From Nymphaea colorata (Eukaryota; Streptophyta; Magnoliopsida; Nymphaeales; Nymphaeaceae): a stretch of 64,000 nucleotides of DNA. Of the stretch, positions 51,901 to 63,807 are shown one piece after another; position 1 is the first letter of the stretch; the number at the start of each line of letters is the position of its first letter. The stretch is from NCBI RefSeq assembly GCF_008831285.2, contig NC_045147.1:8154334-8218333 (forward strand), written 5' to 3'. Both the position numbers and the translations under genes were made by a program. The notes under the pieces were generated by a model, which ran no database searches, had not been told where the DNA came from, and was given only the letters and a program-made list of their open reading frames with translations.

Positions 51901-53628
51901 GACCACATCCATTATCAAACATCATTTTAAAATATGTATAACCTGAAAACTAAGATATGAGATTATCAAACATATTTAAAAAAATTATTTATTTCCAAGT
52001 CAAGTTTTAGGGGTATGTTTAAATTTGAATTTGACAAAAATAGCACTGATCGTTATCCCCAGTTATTTTGAAAAAAAAGCATAGACCTTAATTAAAAGTT
52101 TCAACGGTGGCTATGGTTACACTTTACAACAAACAAAATATATTTAAAAAAGAAGAAGAAAAATGAGCAAAAGTGTTTGTAGCCTTTAACATGAAGAGAG
52201 ATTTTCTCGTAAAAAACTTTCTGCAATATTGATATGAAACAATTCCAAAGTCAACGGTGATGTGGCAGTCGCACGGAGCCCATATGTTTACCTATCAGTC
52301 TAACTTCTAGGAGGCTCTTTTTGCTTTATTACCAAAAAAAAAAATGGAGTTCGATATTCATCTGTCGCGGGAAGAACATTAGGTCAACGGTTATGCTCAT
52401 TCTAAGGGACAACATAAATTTTATCATAATACACTTCTTCATAGTAGACAATATTATAAATTTCAATTGCACTCTGATTATAGCTGTAATAACTTGTTGA
52501 TTTAGGAGTTATCTAGCAATTTGAAGATTGGAGTAGAGTTAACATGATACATTCATGAAACAATAACATATTATTCCTATTGCTTATCGGTCGTTTATAA
52601 GCTATTTGATAAGAAAACACTGTGCTATGTTTTTGTGAAAGATGACTTTCTTAGGTTTTTTTGATGTTCAGACAACATTCCAAGATCAATTTTTTTTATC
52701 AAACATTTTGGCTGATTTTCATAACTTATTTTTTTCATATATGCAATAATAGAAGATTACCCGACCACCAAGCTCTTAGCCTTTAGAAGGCAATCTATCA
52801 AAAGGAGCTCATATCACAGGCTCATGTTTCTATACAATCTCAATCTGTATTAACTTGAATGTCAGTCTACGAACCGAATCCTATAACCTTTCAATTACAC
52901 AAAGCAAAGATTAAAGAATTTGTGGCAGTCAAGGTCTGTGCGATGAAATTGGCACCCTGTAGTTTGGGCAGGGCTACTTTTCCATCTAAGCAGCGACGGT
53001 AGGGTTCGACGGAAAGAAGGGCACCAACCCTTCAGAATGAGCCGTCATATACAACTAAAAGACAATTAGAAATCACTCTTTGTTCGCTTTGCTTTGTGAG
53101 TGTTTTGTGCAAAGCCCTACGGCAACAGAATATATGGCAGATTTACATAACTCGAAGATCAGGTTCTTATACAAAATGAAACTACTTAGCTTTTTACTGC
53201 AACAAATTATATGCGTGTATGAAGTTTGGTGAGAAAGACACAAAGGACGAGCAGTTGATAGCGAGGTGTAACGTTATGGAGAATCTCTATCATACAGCTC
53301 GTCGATTAAGTTGTCTGTTTTGGAAAATGTGTACGATATTTATTGTCGTCTTTTAAAGCATGACTTTTAAATTGGATTTAAAAGGTTGTTGGTGCTTCTC
53401 ATCAAGTTTGTTGTTACTTAACCTTGCGTTTGAGTTGTAGATCCACACATCACTAGAATGGGGACCAAACCCAGATTAGCTAAATGTGATTATTAAAGCA
53501 TTCTCTCTCTCTCTCTCTCTCTCTTGCAATCTAACCTAACACAGATATGATCATATGAATAAGTTGATGGACAATATATATTAAGTTAATCATTTTTGGA
53601 GTTTATTAATGTTTTTAAGTAAGAAAAA
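51901..53628. other. Intergenic, nothing recognised
   Basis: AT-rich sequence with a (CT)n run at about 53502-53524. No coding motif is visible. Confidence 0.4.
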
Positions 53629-54099
<471 letters not shown>

Positions 54100-54103
<4 letters not shown>

Positions 54104-54545
54104 GATTGTTAGATTTCTCCCGGCTTCTCACAGATATAGGAGATGAAATGATAGGATAATTTTGAGCTTCCTTCAATCACAACCATCTGTTGTATTGTAA
54201 TCGGATGGGTAATGGGTATGACTAAACACATTGCCATACGATAACGTATTGTGTCAGTTAGAAACATTTTTTTCGTCCAAATTCAGATAGAAAAATCCAC
54301 AAATCCAATTATACGTATATGAAACAGACATACATACTGTGAGTGGTTAGCAACGCATCGGTCCCATATCATAGTTTTCAACCCGCGATTGATGCGCCTC
54401 CATTTTACCTTACTAGCCGTCTTTTTCTAGAAAATATACAGGCGGTTTTAAAGGGAATCTGTAACGCGGTTTTCAGCTTTTCTCTCTTAAAACACCTGAA
54501 GATTAGAGAGAGAGAAGTAAGGTCGGGAAGGAAAAGGCGAAGAAA
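54100..54545 (+). promoter_or_regulatory. Upstream region and 5' UTR of glutamate decarboxylase
   Basis: The sequence changes from AT-rich to a mixed 5' UTR. A possible TATA-like ATACGTATATG lies near 54311 and a GA-rich leader (GAGAGAGAGAAG) near 54506. The ATG is in a good plant context (AGAAAATGGTG). Promoter assignment is tentative. Confidence 0.35.
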
Positions 54546-57289
54546 ATGGTGATCAGTACCACCGTGCCCGTGCAGAACTCCGACGAGAGTGTTCATTCGA
54601 CCTTCGGCTCTCGCTATGTTCGTTCCTGTCTCCCAAGGTAAAGTACCACGAACCCCAAAATCTACACTTCTCTCTTTCTGTCTCTGTTTCTCTAGAAATG
54701 AAGTGTTGTTCCCGAACGGATTGATTATGATGGTTTACTCTCCCTGCGATATGTCGCCGGGAAATTAATGGTTGCAGGTTCAGGATGCCGGAAAACTCGA
54801 TACCGAAGGAGGCGGCGTACCAGATCATAAACGACGAGCTGATGCTTGACGGGAACCCGAGGCTGAATCTGGCGTCGTTCGTGACGACGTGGATGGAGCC
54901 AGAGTGCGATCGACTGATGACGCAGGCCATCAACAAGAACTACGTTGACATGGACGAGTATCCCGTCACCACCGAACTCCAGGTAAAACCACCCTTCCTC
55001 CTTCTCCTTCTCCCCCCATTAATCCCTCTCTCAAGGTCGTCCTTTCCTTTTTCCTTCTTGATGCCTTTTATTCTCAAGAAGTGTTTGTAAAGCAGCGGTC
55101 ATTCTTAGTGCTCTTGTTTTTTTTCTAATTAATTTAAGGATTTCCATTGGTGTCACCGTGGGATTTGGCCATCCGAAGACAAGTGGCCCCTTAAATATTG
55201 AATCTCACTCTTCTGCACAACCAAACCATCTTGCCGACACGCTATAAACGGGCAAGTCGACATATTTGTCTTTCCAGATCCACTTTTGGTTTTTCTTATT
55301 GCGCTTAGTTCGATCAACTCGAGCGATCAATTTTTTCCTTTTCTGTCTGTTTTTCTGACAGTTGGAAGTCGCTCGAGGTTAACTAATTTGTGCACAATCT
55401 GTATCGATCTACGTCCTTTTAGGGGCTGTTTGGCATGGCAGAATGAGTGTTGTTCCATTAATGTGCTTTAAAGGTCGGGGAAGAGACTGATGGATCTGCC
55501 CCAACCTTTGAGGCACATTCATGTTTCTGCTGCCAAACGACCTTGGAAGGATGAAAATTGGAGAGCTTGTGTTGTGCCGGAGGTCGGAAGGTGATGGGTG
55601 CTTGTGTGTGAATTTGTCAGAACCGGTGCGTGAACATGATCGCGCATCTCTTCAACGCGCCGGTGGGAGAGGAGGAGACGGCGGTGGGGGTGGGGACGGT
55701 GGGGTCGTCGGAGGCGATCATGCTGGCGGGGCTGGCGTTCAAGAGGAAGTGGCAGATCAAGAGGAGAGCGGAAGGGAAGCCGACGGACAAGGCCAACATC
55801 GTGACGGGGGCGAACGTGCAGGTGTGTTGGGAGAAGTTCGCCCGCTACTTCGAGGTGGAGCTGAAGGAGGTGAAGCTGAGGGAGGGCTACTACGTCATGG
55901 ACCCCCTCAAGGCCGTCGAGATGGTGGACGAGAACACCATCTGCGTCGCCGCCATCCTCGGGTCCACCCTCAACGGCGAGTTCGAAGACGTCAAGCTCCT
56001 CAACGACCTCCTAACCCAGAAGAACAAGGAAACCGGGTATGTATGTGTGCTTTAACTTCTCCGTTTCAGTGCTTCAACCAAATCAAAAGTTGTTGACAGG
56101 TTAGGTTTATCATCATCGCGTTGAAGGCCTGAGGCCACGCCCTCCAAGTCCTACTTATCATTGAGATCGAGGCCAACCAAGCACCATAATAATTAATTGG
56201 TCCGGTCCAGTACTGACCAGTCCCTTTGTCTCGCGGAGGGCGTTGTCGTCCTCCATTGACTTGCCCCGCTGTTGTGAAGAGGCTCCATAAGTTAACAACA
56301 AAACCTTGGTAGTATACTATATCGAACTTAAAGCTCCATAACAATAAATCGTGCAAGACCTGAAGCGAGTACCAATTGGGCCTTATCTTTCACCGAGGTG
56401 GATGTGTTTTTGGTCAATATATTGATTGGAAACACGGTTTTCTTGTGTCACTTGAGCGTGGACTCATAAGAGCTTGAAATTTGACCCAACTGTATCGTTA
56501 CCTTGGAGAAGAAGAAGGCTGCTGATGAGCTCCAATTGCTGGTGAAAGTTCTCAAGGTTAGAGAGGCTCTCATTCGAGGGCTTTCTGTTTTTAAAGATGA
56601 ATTAGCAGAACCAGTCTAGAGGTTTACCTCTAGTTACAAAAGAAGGGGTTTAAGTTCTGCCAAAAGTACCATCCCTGCAGTGGCGGAGTCGAAAATTTCT
56701 GGCTGAAGAGCCCAGCCCTTTAAGTTTAAATGTCATATTGTAAGGGACACTCATAAATAAACAAAACCTGGAGCAAGATGAACAACCTGAATTACTTTCT
56801 AACTAATGAGAGATGCCGACTGGACCATGTGATGAGGTGACCTCGATGGCCAGACACCTAGTTACGTCCAGTCCCGAAAACAATATTGTTTTCCTTTTCA
56901 AGAACACTCTACGAAAGCACATAATAACGAAAACAGATTCACATTCGGATATTTTAAGTCCACTTCCTTCCATTAACTCTCTAATAAGTGAAAACATTCT
57001 AACTTGAGTGTGTTTTTTATGTTCAGCTGCTTGAATTAGCTGGCGAAATTGTGTGTAAATGAAAAGTTTCCAACTACTGTTTTTTCATGGTACCAATAAA
57101 AGTTAGGTACCTCTTCATGTTATTCTCTCTTCTTTTCCGTTGTTCATCCCCTCTTTTTCAAAGACAAGAAAGCGTGAAACCGCGTTGTTTGCAGAAACCA
57201 GGTTATGACTATAGCGATTCTGGTGTAAACTAGGCCGGTTTAGTAGCTCAATGTTTAAGTATTCTGTTTATCCTTTCTAACTAATTAGT

Positions 57290-57343
<54 letters not shown>

Positions 57344-60136
57344 TTCTTATCAAAAAATGTTTTAAACCAAATTGAACGTTCTAATATACATGTCTATAAA
57401 TAGTAACGTCAAATGCTTTTTAATTCAAGTTTTTCTTGGGAAAAACCTGAATTATTTTTCTACTGTTAGAATTTTGATGTTGTAAGAGCAATTCATTTCT
57501 TATTACTATCAAAATATAATTAAACTGATCAAAAAATGATTAACTTATTATATTTTTTTCATTGAACATTTTTAGGGTCATACCTATCAATTTTGGGGAT
57601 TTGATTTTTTTCCTAGCATGTTATGCAGTATGGGTTTTTGATTTGAACAAGAAGAAAGATGTGAGTTACATTAGGAAAAGGATGCAAATGCTTGGTTTGA
57701 GTTTGGGTGGTTTTGATTTTATTCATGAAGCAAAGATCTTCACATTTTATTAATTATTAATTGAGCAAGCATATGACCATGTACTAGTTTCTATCAGCGT
57801 CGTCTTCTGAACCGAATTAATGCAGCTGCCGGTTTTCAGCTTAATCGGCTGTGAACGACAAGATAATTTAAAAAAAAAAAAGATATATTATTAAATCACC
57901 CACTGAATTGAATAGAATATTAGCCACCGTTCAATTATAATAATCCGAGTAATGCAGGAGCGCTTTATATACAAAGAGGATTCGTTTTACAATGATTCGT
58001 TTCGTTTATTTTCCTCATTTTCCTTTTCCCTGCTTTCCAAATCGTATTCTTTCATCTTCCTGCATCCAAACATAGCTTTCAAACGATGCAATGATCAGCT
58101 TCTCTTCTGGTGTGAGCGGTTAACCATGTCCCTACTTGAATTGACGGCCCAGATCGCATAATCAGATTGCATGGGAAATCACATCAAGTTGAACTCGGCG
58201 CGATAATTAAAAAAAGGGAAACAAAAAGAAGCCAAAACTCTGGAGCCATCCGTTGTCAAATCCAACGGCTATACTTGGGAAGAACCATATTTCCCATCAA
58301 GCAAAACGTGATTAGATTATTCCATTGTTTCGATTTTCAAGGCAACGAGAAGACACATTCTAGGTATATTGCACCTTTGATTCTTTAACTTAAAAGGTCC
58401 TAAATTTAAATCCCCAATAAATCCAACCAAAGGTAATGGAGTTTTTGTTGGTCAACTCGCTCCTTTAAAACTTAAAAGTAATGAAAACTTACTTTAATTT
58501 CCGTGTCGTCCTTAAGAGTGGTTTTCATGGATGCCTGTATTTTAAAAGCCCTACGTGTATCAAGGTGAGGGACATGAATCTTATTTAAGAATTATGGTTA
58601 TTGTTTCATTACAGGTGGAACACACCCATTCATGTCGACGCAGCGAGCGGTGGATTCATTGCTCCATTCTTGTACCCCGAATTAGAATGGGATTTCAGGC
58701 TGCCATTGGTGAAGAGCATCAACGTCAGTGGGCACAAGTATGGGCTGGTGTATGCTGGTGTTGGATGGGTTGTCTGGAGGAGCAAGGAAGACCTACCTGA
58801 GGATCTCATATTCCACATCAACTATCTGGGGGCCGACCAACCCACTTTCACCCTCAATTTCTCCAAGGGTATTGTCATGTGCCTCTTACATTCCTTTAAG
58901 GGCAGTTTGAGATTAAGGATAAGATGGGAGCGTTCCATAGATTTAAGGTAGATTCATGAAACATTTGAACAAAGTGTCTCCTAAATGAACCCTAATTTTG
59001 TCATGCAACATGAACATGATGTTCCTAATGTCAGACGCCCCCCTTAATAACCCATGGTGCTTTGTGCTAATTCCAATTTGGCAATATGATGGGTGCAGGT
59101 TCCAGCCAGATCATTGGGCAGTACTACCAATTCATTCGCCTCGGATTCGAGGTAAATCTTGAGCTTGATTTAAAATCATCTGCCTATAACTTGCTTCTCT
59201 ATATGGTCGCAAATGCAGGCATATATGAGAACAGTTAGATGAAAATTGCTGATGTTAGCTTGATGTAGGGGTTCTACATGACCCTGCTTATCAATTAAAG
59301 GGACAGACATTTGCAAGAAGCTGGTAGGAACTCACTGCCGAACAAGGACAAGACTTGTTTTAGTCACTAATAGGCATCACTAGAGCTAATAATCTTCTCA
59401 AGCTTCTCCTGTCTGTTGAAGGTTTACAAAGTGGGTTAATGATACTGGACGGGTTTATAATTAGTAGTATGATCCCCTTTCTTGTGCCATTGCGGTACCA
59501 GATATTAATATTGATGCACAGATTCCTAGTGTTAAAAAATGTCTAGATATCACATACTACGGATTTTATATTTATATATTTTTTATAGTTACAAAAGCAG
59601 CATTGCATAATACTTGGACCGTGAGACCTACTTTGCACTAGTAAAGAGTTGGACATACATACTTCCTACTGCTTTTTCTGATGAACCAGGGTTATAAGAA
59701 TATCATGGAGAATTGCATGGAGAACGCCAAAGCATTGCGAGAAGGAATTGAAAAAACTGGTCGATTTGAGATTGTCTCAAAAGAGATGGGCGTCCCACTT
59801 CTGGCATTTGCTCTAAAAAATACTTCTAAGCATGATGTGTTTGAGATATCAGACAGCCTACGACGATTTGGATGGATAGTGCCAGCTTATACGATGCCAG
59901 CAGATGCTCAACACATTGCAGTACTTCGTATTGTTGTCCGTGAGGACTTCAGCAGAAGCTTAGCGGAGAGGTTGGTCTCTGACTTGCAGAAAGTTCTGAA
60001 AGAGCTGGATTCTCTTCCATCCAAAGTCCCAGTTCCTGTTGCTCCAACCAAGGCAGATGGCTCGGAGAATGCAGAGAAAATAACCAAGTATTGGATGAAG
60101 CTTGTTGCCAAAAACAAGACCAGTGGAGTGTGCTGA
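54546..60136 (+). CDS. GAD: Glutamate decarboxylase, complete, six exons
   Basis: Exons 54546-54637, 54778-54982, 55621-56036, 58615-58868, 59099-59151 and 59690-60136 join in frame (1467 bp, 488 residues). This matches the roughly 490-500 residues usual for plant GAD. The enzyme converts glutamate to GABA and CO2 in the cytosol, using pyridoxal phosphate. Diagnostic regions are [53 protein letters not shown] (Asp246) and [15 protein letters not shown], where Lys279 is the predicted Schiff-base lysine. The C-terminus [19 protein letters not shown] has the tryptophan and lysine-rich pattern of the calmodulin-binding tail that makes plant GAD calcium responsive. Exons 1-3 are strongly GC-rich and exon 6 is not. 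No break is seen. Confidence 0.97.
55420..55545. mobile_element. Possible MITE in GAD intron 2
   Basis: GGGGCTGTTTGGCATGGCAG at the left and CTGCTGCCAAACGACCTT at the right form an imperfect inverted repeat (core GTTTGGCA / TGCCAAAC) about 126 bp apart. This is typical of small hAT-type MITEs. No clear target duplication is seen. Confidence 0.45.
56037..58614 (+). other. GAD: GAD intron 3 (2.6 kb)
   Basis: The intron has a (TA)n(GA)n microsatellite at about 57291-57342. A short open frame at 57562-57753 shows no recognisable domain. No transposon ends can be read. Splice sites are GTATGT and TTACAG. Confidence 0.6.
59152..59689 (+). other. GAD: GAD intron 5
   Basis: 538-bp intron between FIRLGFE and GYKNIMEN, with GTAAAT and ACCAG splice sites. 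Nothing else is recognised. Confidence 0.7.
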
Positions 60137-60440
60137 AAATCTGCTGCTTTATTTTCTTGTTGTTTGGTTGCAGAACTACGTTGAAGGTGTGAGAGAGAGA
60201 CTGCAAGGGGAATAACCAAGTGCTTAAGGAAGCTTAGCTCTGCAAGCATGGGCTTAGATATGCTATAAGTGTGTTATTTTCCCTGGTTCCTTGCTTTTTC
60301 AGTTGACATTCAATAAATAAGTAGAATTTCTATGACAAGTGTAAGTCTATGACATGAGTGCAGGTGACTGTCTTGTTTGTTTCGTAGTTTTGTACTCGTG
60401 TGACTGTAACTTGTGTTCAATGAATTATTATTTCATTGTA
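60137..60440 (+). other. GAD: GAD 3' untranslated region
   Basis: Sequence after the TGA with a likely poly(A) signal AATAAATAAG near 60312. Further signals such as AATGAATTATT lie near 60420. Confidence 0.55.
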
Positions 60441-60729
60441 TAGTATGTCATGTTATTTTATATATAATTTCAACTTCTTCATTTATTTGTAATAAAAATA
60501 CACTACAAAAATTTATGACCTGGAAAGGCCAAGTCTCCAAGTCAACTTGCTGACCTGGCGACTTAGTCTTCGGCCGACTCTGACTCGGGTTTGCCAACTA
60601 TGGTCTAGAATGAAGTTCTGGGGTTTCAGACGTATGACATTATAGAGAAATTAACACATCTTACCACGTAAATTATCAGAAAAATCAGAATCTTTATGTA
60701 TATATTCCAATAATCCAATCAAATGACGC
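60441..60729. other. Intergenic between convergent GAD and desulfhydrase genes
   Basis: AT-rich sequence with one GC-richer patch at about 60520-60600 (GACCTGG and GACTCGG phrases). No gene is seen. Confidence 0.4.
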
Positions 60730-60906
60730 ACAAAAAGAAACTAAGTTTGCACAACAAAATAGTCCTTGTCCAATATTTCCACCACAAATAGTAGTCCATA
60801 TGAAAGCTTATGACACCCCTTGTTCATCAATAAATTAAATCAATTCAAATATGCTAGAAGATCTTGTCAATTCCATCTTTTCTATGAATAGTTTAATCAC
60901 TATTCG
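60730..60906 (-). pseudogene. Duplicate of the desulfhydrase 3' end
   Basis: 60730-60906 matches 60914-61090 at a constant offset of 184 bp. The match covers the last dozen codons, the stop codon (60854-60856 equals 61038-61040) and the 3' UTR. On the minus strand it reads HRKDGIDKIF-stop against PRKDGTGKMF-stop in the gene. Sequence identity is roughly 75-80%. The rest of the terminal exon is not duplicated. Confidence 0.8.
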
Positions 60907-61037
60907 TTTTTGGCAAAAAAAAGAACCAATTTTCTCAACAGAGTAGTCCATGCCCAAGATTTCCACAATAAATAGCACTCCATGTGAAAACTTATGACAC
61001 CACTTGATGCCCAATAACCCAAATCAATTTAAATATG

Positions 61038-62796
61038 CTAGAACATCTTGCCAGTTCCATCTTTTCTAGGAACGGTTTGATCAATATCCATCTTCCGCCA
61101 TCTATGCACCAGTGGCATTATCTGGTCAGCCTTATCAAACAAACCAAGAAGCCCACCAGTGTGAATAAACAGAACTTTCCTCCCCACCCACTTGTCTGGA
61201 TTCTTTTCCATGTCCTTTAACATTCTGTAGGCTGCCTTTCCACTGCCAGAAACGAAAGGAGTCTTTAAAAAAAATAAGTGAGGCACAACCTTTTCAAAAA
61301 TATAGAAGTATTTGCCCTAATAAATGCATGTCGCATAGTCATAGGCTATCAAGAAAAATTTGCATCAGCATGATCACAGGATGTAGAACCGTTTAATGAT
61401 TTCTAGCAAGAAAAAGCAGCTGAGAGCACTCCCTCTTTTTTATAATTAACAAATATGCCAGTTACGAAGGAGAGGAAAAAACTGTGCACCTGTAGACAGG
61501 ATCAAGGATTACCCCTGTTGCTTCAGCTATTTCCTTGACAAATTCCATCTCTTTGGAGGTGCTTATAGCATAACCTAAACCTTTAGCCTGAAATAAACAA
61601 TTTTAAGAAAAACTCAATTACATTCACTTGAGGAAGCAATGGCAAATCTAGAATCATACCAACTGACGTATAATTACTTCCTTTCATATTAATCCACTTA
61701 GTCCTCTCAATTTCAAGTAAGCTTTCCTTTTCCTCTTCCTGGCACCTTTTAGGCTCTAGCTCAGTTACTTACCTCAGGTCTCAAAAGTTCCAGACAACAC
61801 CCCACCATAAACTATATTATCCAACAGCTATAGTATTTTTAGTACAATTTTCATTTCTTTCCCTTTTGCTCTTGGCCTCTTGCCCTAAATTATTTACTTA
61901 TTTCTGTTTCAAATGTACCAGACAACCCCAACTGCAAAATATGAGCACCAAAAACTATCCTATTTTGTAGCACAATTTTCATTTCTTTGCAAGTTCTAGA
62001 CATCTACCTTTAGTTGGATAAGAAGACTAATACCACATTACATCTACCAAGTAAATTGCCATATTTAGGAGGTGATATGTGTAATCCCAACTCTATCCTT
62101 TAAATGTATGAAACAAGGAAAGTTTTTTGGAGGAGATAAACGAAATATTTTAGATGGTCAGACTGTAATTCATAAACAAGACCTAGGTTCAAATTGGACC
62201 CACAGCCTGGCAAGGCGTTTAGGTACTTTTGATCCGCTGTCCAAACTTCTCTACACAAACAAGCAGCATCATCACAAGGAAAACAACCGGCATGATAATA
62301 CAAACACAGAACTTGAACAAACAAGACCATTAACATTTCATAGCTTGAGTAAGAAGGAATCAAATGCTTTAATGATACAGACGTGTTTAACAAATTTCTT
62401 TGAACAAAAGGCAAAAACACTGATAATTTGACATACCAGGAAACTTGTATACTGAATGCACAATGAAAAATATAGAGAAAGTGCACATAAAAGCAATCTT
62501 ATTGTAGCAGAATAAATATGTATTCAAGTTTCTCACATCTTCAATGTGAACTAAATCTCGTGAGTCAACTCCAGCATGTAGTCCATCAAGCAAGCCTTGA
62601 ACATAATCATAAAAGTAACCAGGATCATCACAAACACCAAATGCGTGAACCTGCAAAGTTTGGTAAGTAAATATAGTAAGGAAAGCATGAAAAAATAAAT
62701 TAGCATCCACAAGTAAGCTTAGAGGAGAGATGCATTACTTTTGCCTTTAGTGTGCTTAACCATGAGCCTAAGGCCAAGCCAGCAGTACTTCCTCCA
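61038..62796 (-). CDS. DCD: D-cysteine desulfhydrase / ACC deaminase-like PLP enzyme, 3' exons
   Basis: Four minus-strand exons join in frame: 62796-62739, 62650-62537, 61587-61490 and 61242-61038. They encode the last 157 residues. Recognisable segments are SGGSTAGLALGSWLSTLKAK, VHAFGVCDDPGYFYDYVQGL, LDGLHAGVDSRDLVHIED, AKGLGYAISTSKEMEFVKEI, the phosphate-binding LDPVYSGKAAY and the C-terminal GRKVLFIHTGGLLGLFDKAD ending GTGKMF. The family is a fold-type II PLP enzyme that in plants releases H2S and pyruvate from D-cysteine. The catalytic lysine lies in missing 5' exons. No further exon is recognisable between 62797 and 63614. The gene is convergent with GAD. Confidence 0.9.
61588..62536 (-). 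other. DCD: Desulfhydrase intron
   Basis: 949-bp intron between HIED and AKGLGYA, with GTGAGA donor and TTTCAG acceptor on the minus strand. No transposon is recognised. Confidence 0.7.
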
Positions 62797-63614
62797 CTAA
62801 AAGTTGCATCAGGCATAAACAGAACAAGTTAATTGACCATTAATAAGATTTACAAGGGAGAAATCACAACATAAATAACCTTCACTTCTCTATGGTTTTC
62901 TTGGCCATATATCTCACCAACTGTTCACATAGCCTACAAGAAACAAAATTGCACCATACCGATCCTTTCGCAATTTTTGTTTTCAATGAATCTCCCACAT
63001 TTCAATAAACCAGCCTAAACACCAGGCATGCCGAACGTCCTGACCTTTTTTCTCTCTAAGGAATGCAAAGAAAATGATCGCAAGCTACCATTATATAAGG
63101 AGACCAACTAACAGAAAGAACAGATTGAACTCCAGGTGCCAGCATGATTAGCACCGGGCAAAATAAATGTGATGCACAAAAATCCTAAACCAAGTCCCTT
63201 GCATCTAGTTCAGTAAGAAAATGAATACCTTCAATTTACACAGCCCATATCCAAGACTATGTGCCACTGCCATACAGCAGCCAATTTCTTGCCCATAATG
63301 ACAATATTAATAGCAAATAACATGGAAATCACTGTACCAACTGCAAATGTCTAATCTAATGTCTAAATAGTTTTTTGAATCAGCCAGCGAGACGCGCACT
63401 GGCCACTGGTGCCACCTGGCTATGAGAACCTGGCCATGAGACAAAATCCGCCATGAACCCTTGAGCAAACCCATATTCCTAGGGTAACCATAAAATATCA
63501 AGCACGTGGACAAGACCAAACTTTGTGACAAGTATCAATATGAGAACCTTGGTGCTGTTAATTGTGATGCTGTATTTAGACAGAGCAGGCCATTCCAATT
63601 TCACATAAAGCATC
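62797..63614 (-). other. DCD: Desulfhydrase intron or upstream region
   Basis: No matching upstream exon can be found before element G. A (GA)n run lies at 63622-63634. This is most likely intron sequence. Confidence 0.45.
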
Positions 63615-63795
63615 TGTTACGAGAGAGAGAGAGAGGCAGCAAAAAGTTATCTTACATTACGTGACCCTAATCTCTATTAAGAGATTAGGGTTAGGGAAAA
63701 TTACAAGAGAAGTCCACTAAAAGTAACAAAACATTTAAAGAGACCTTCCCTAACTTCCTAATATTTCAGAAAACCCCTTTTTTGTATCTTTAACA
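63615..63795 (-). repeat. 3' LTR of element G
   Basis: This 181-bp LTR has a perfect 12-bp hairpin ACCCTAATCTCT / AGAGATTAGGGT with a 4-base loop at about 63663-63690, and a (GA)n run near its outer end. The hairpin and the purine/pyrimidine tract are in the same order as in the LTR of element A. Confidence 0.85.
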
Positions 63796-63807
63796 CTCCC
63801 CCTCAAG
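63796..63807 (-). promoter_or_regulatory. Polypurine tract of element G
   Basis: CTTGAGGGGGAG on the minus strand, directly beside the LTR. Confidence 0.85.

Noticed and set aside
57562-57753. 63-codon frame in GAD intron 3
   Set aside because: It lies within an intron defined by clear splice sites, has no recognisable domain and AT-rich composition; chance is the simplest explanation.
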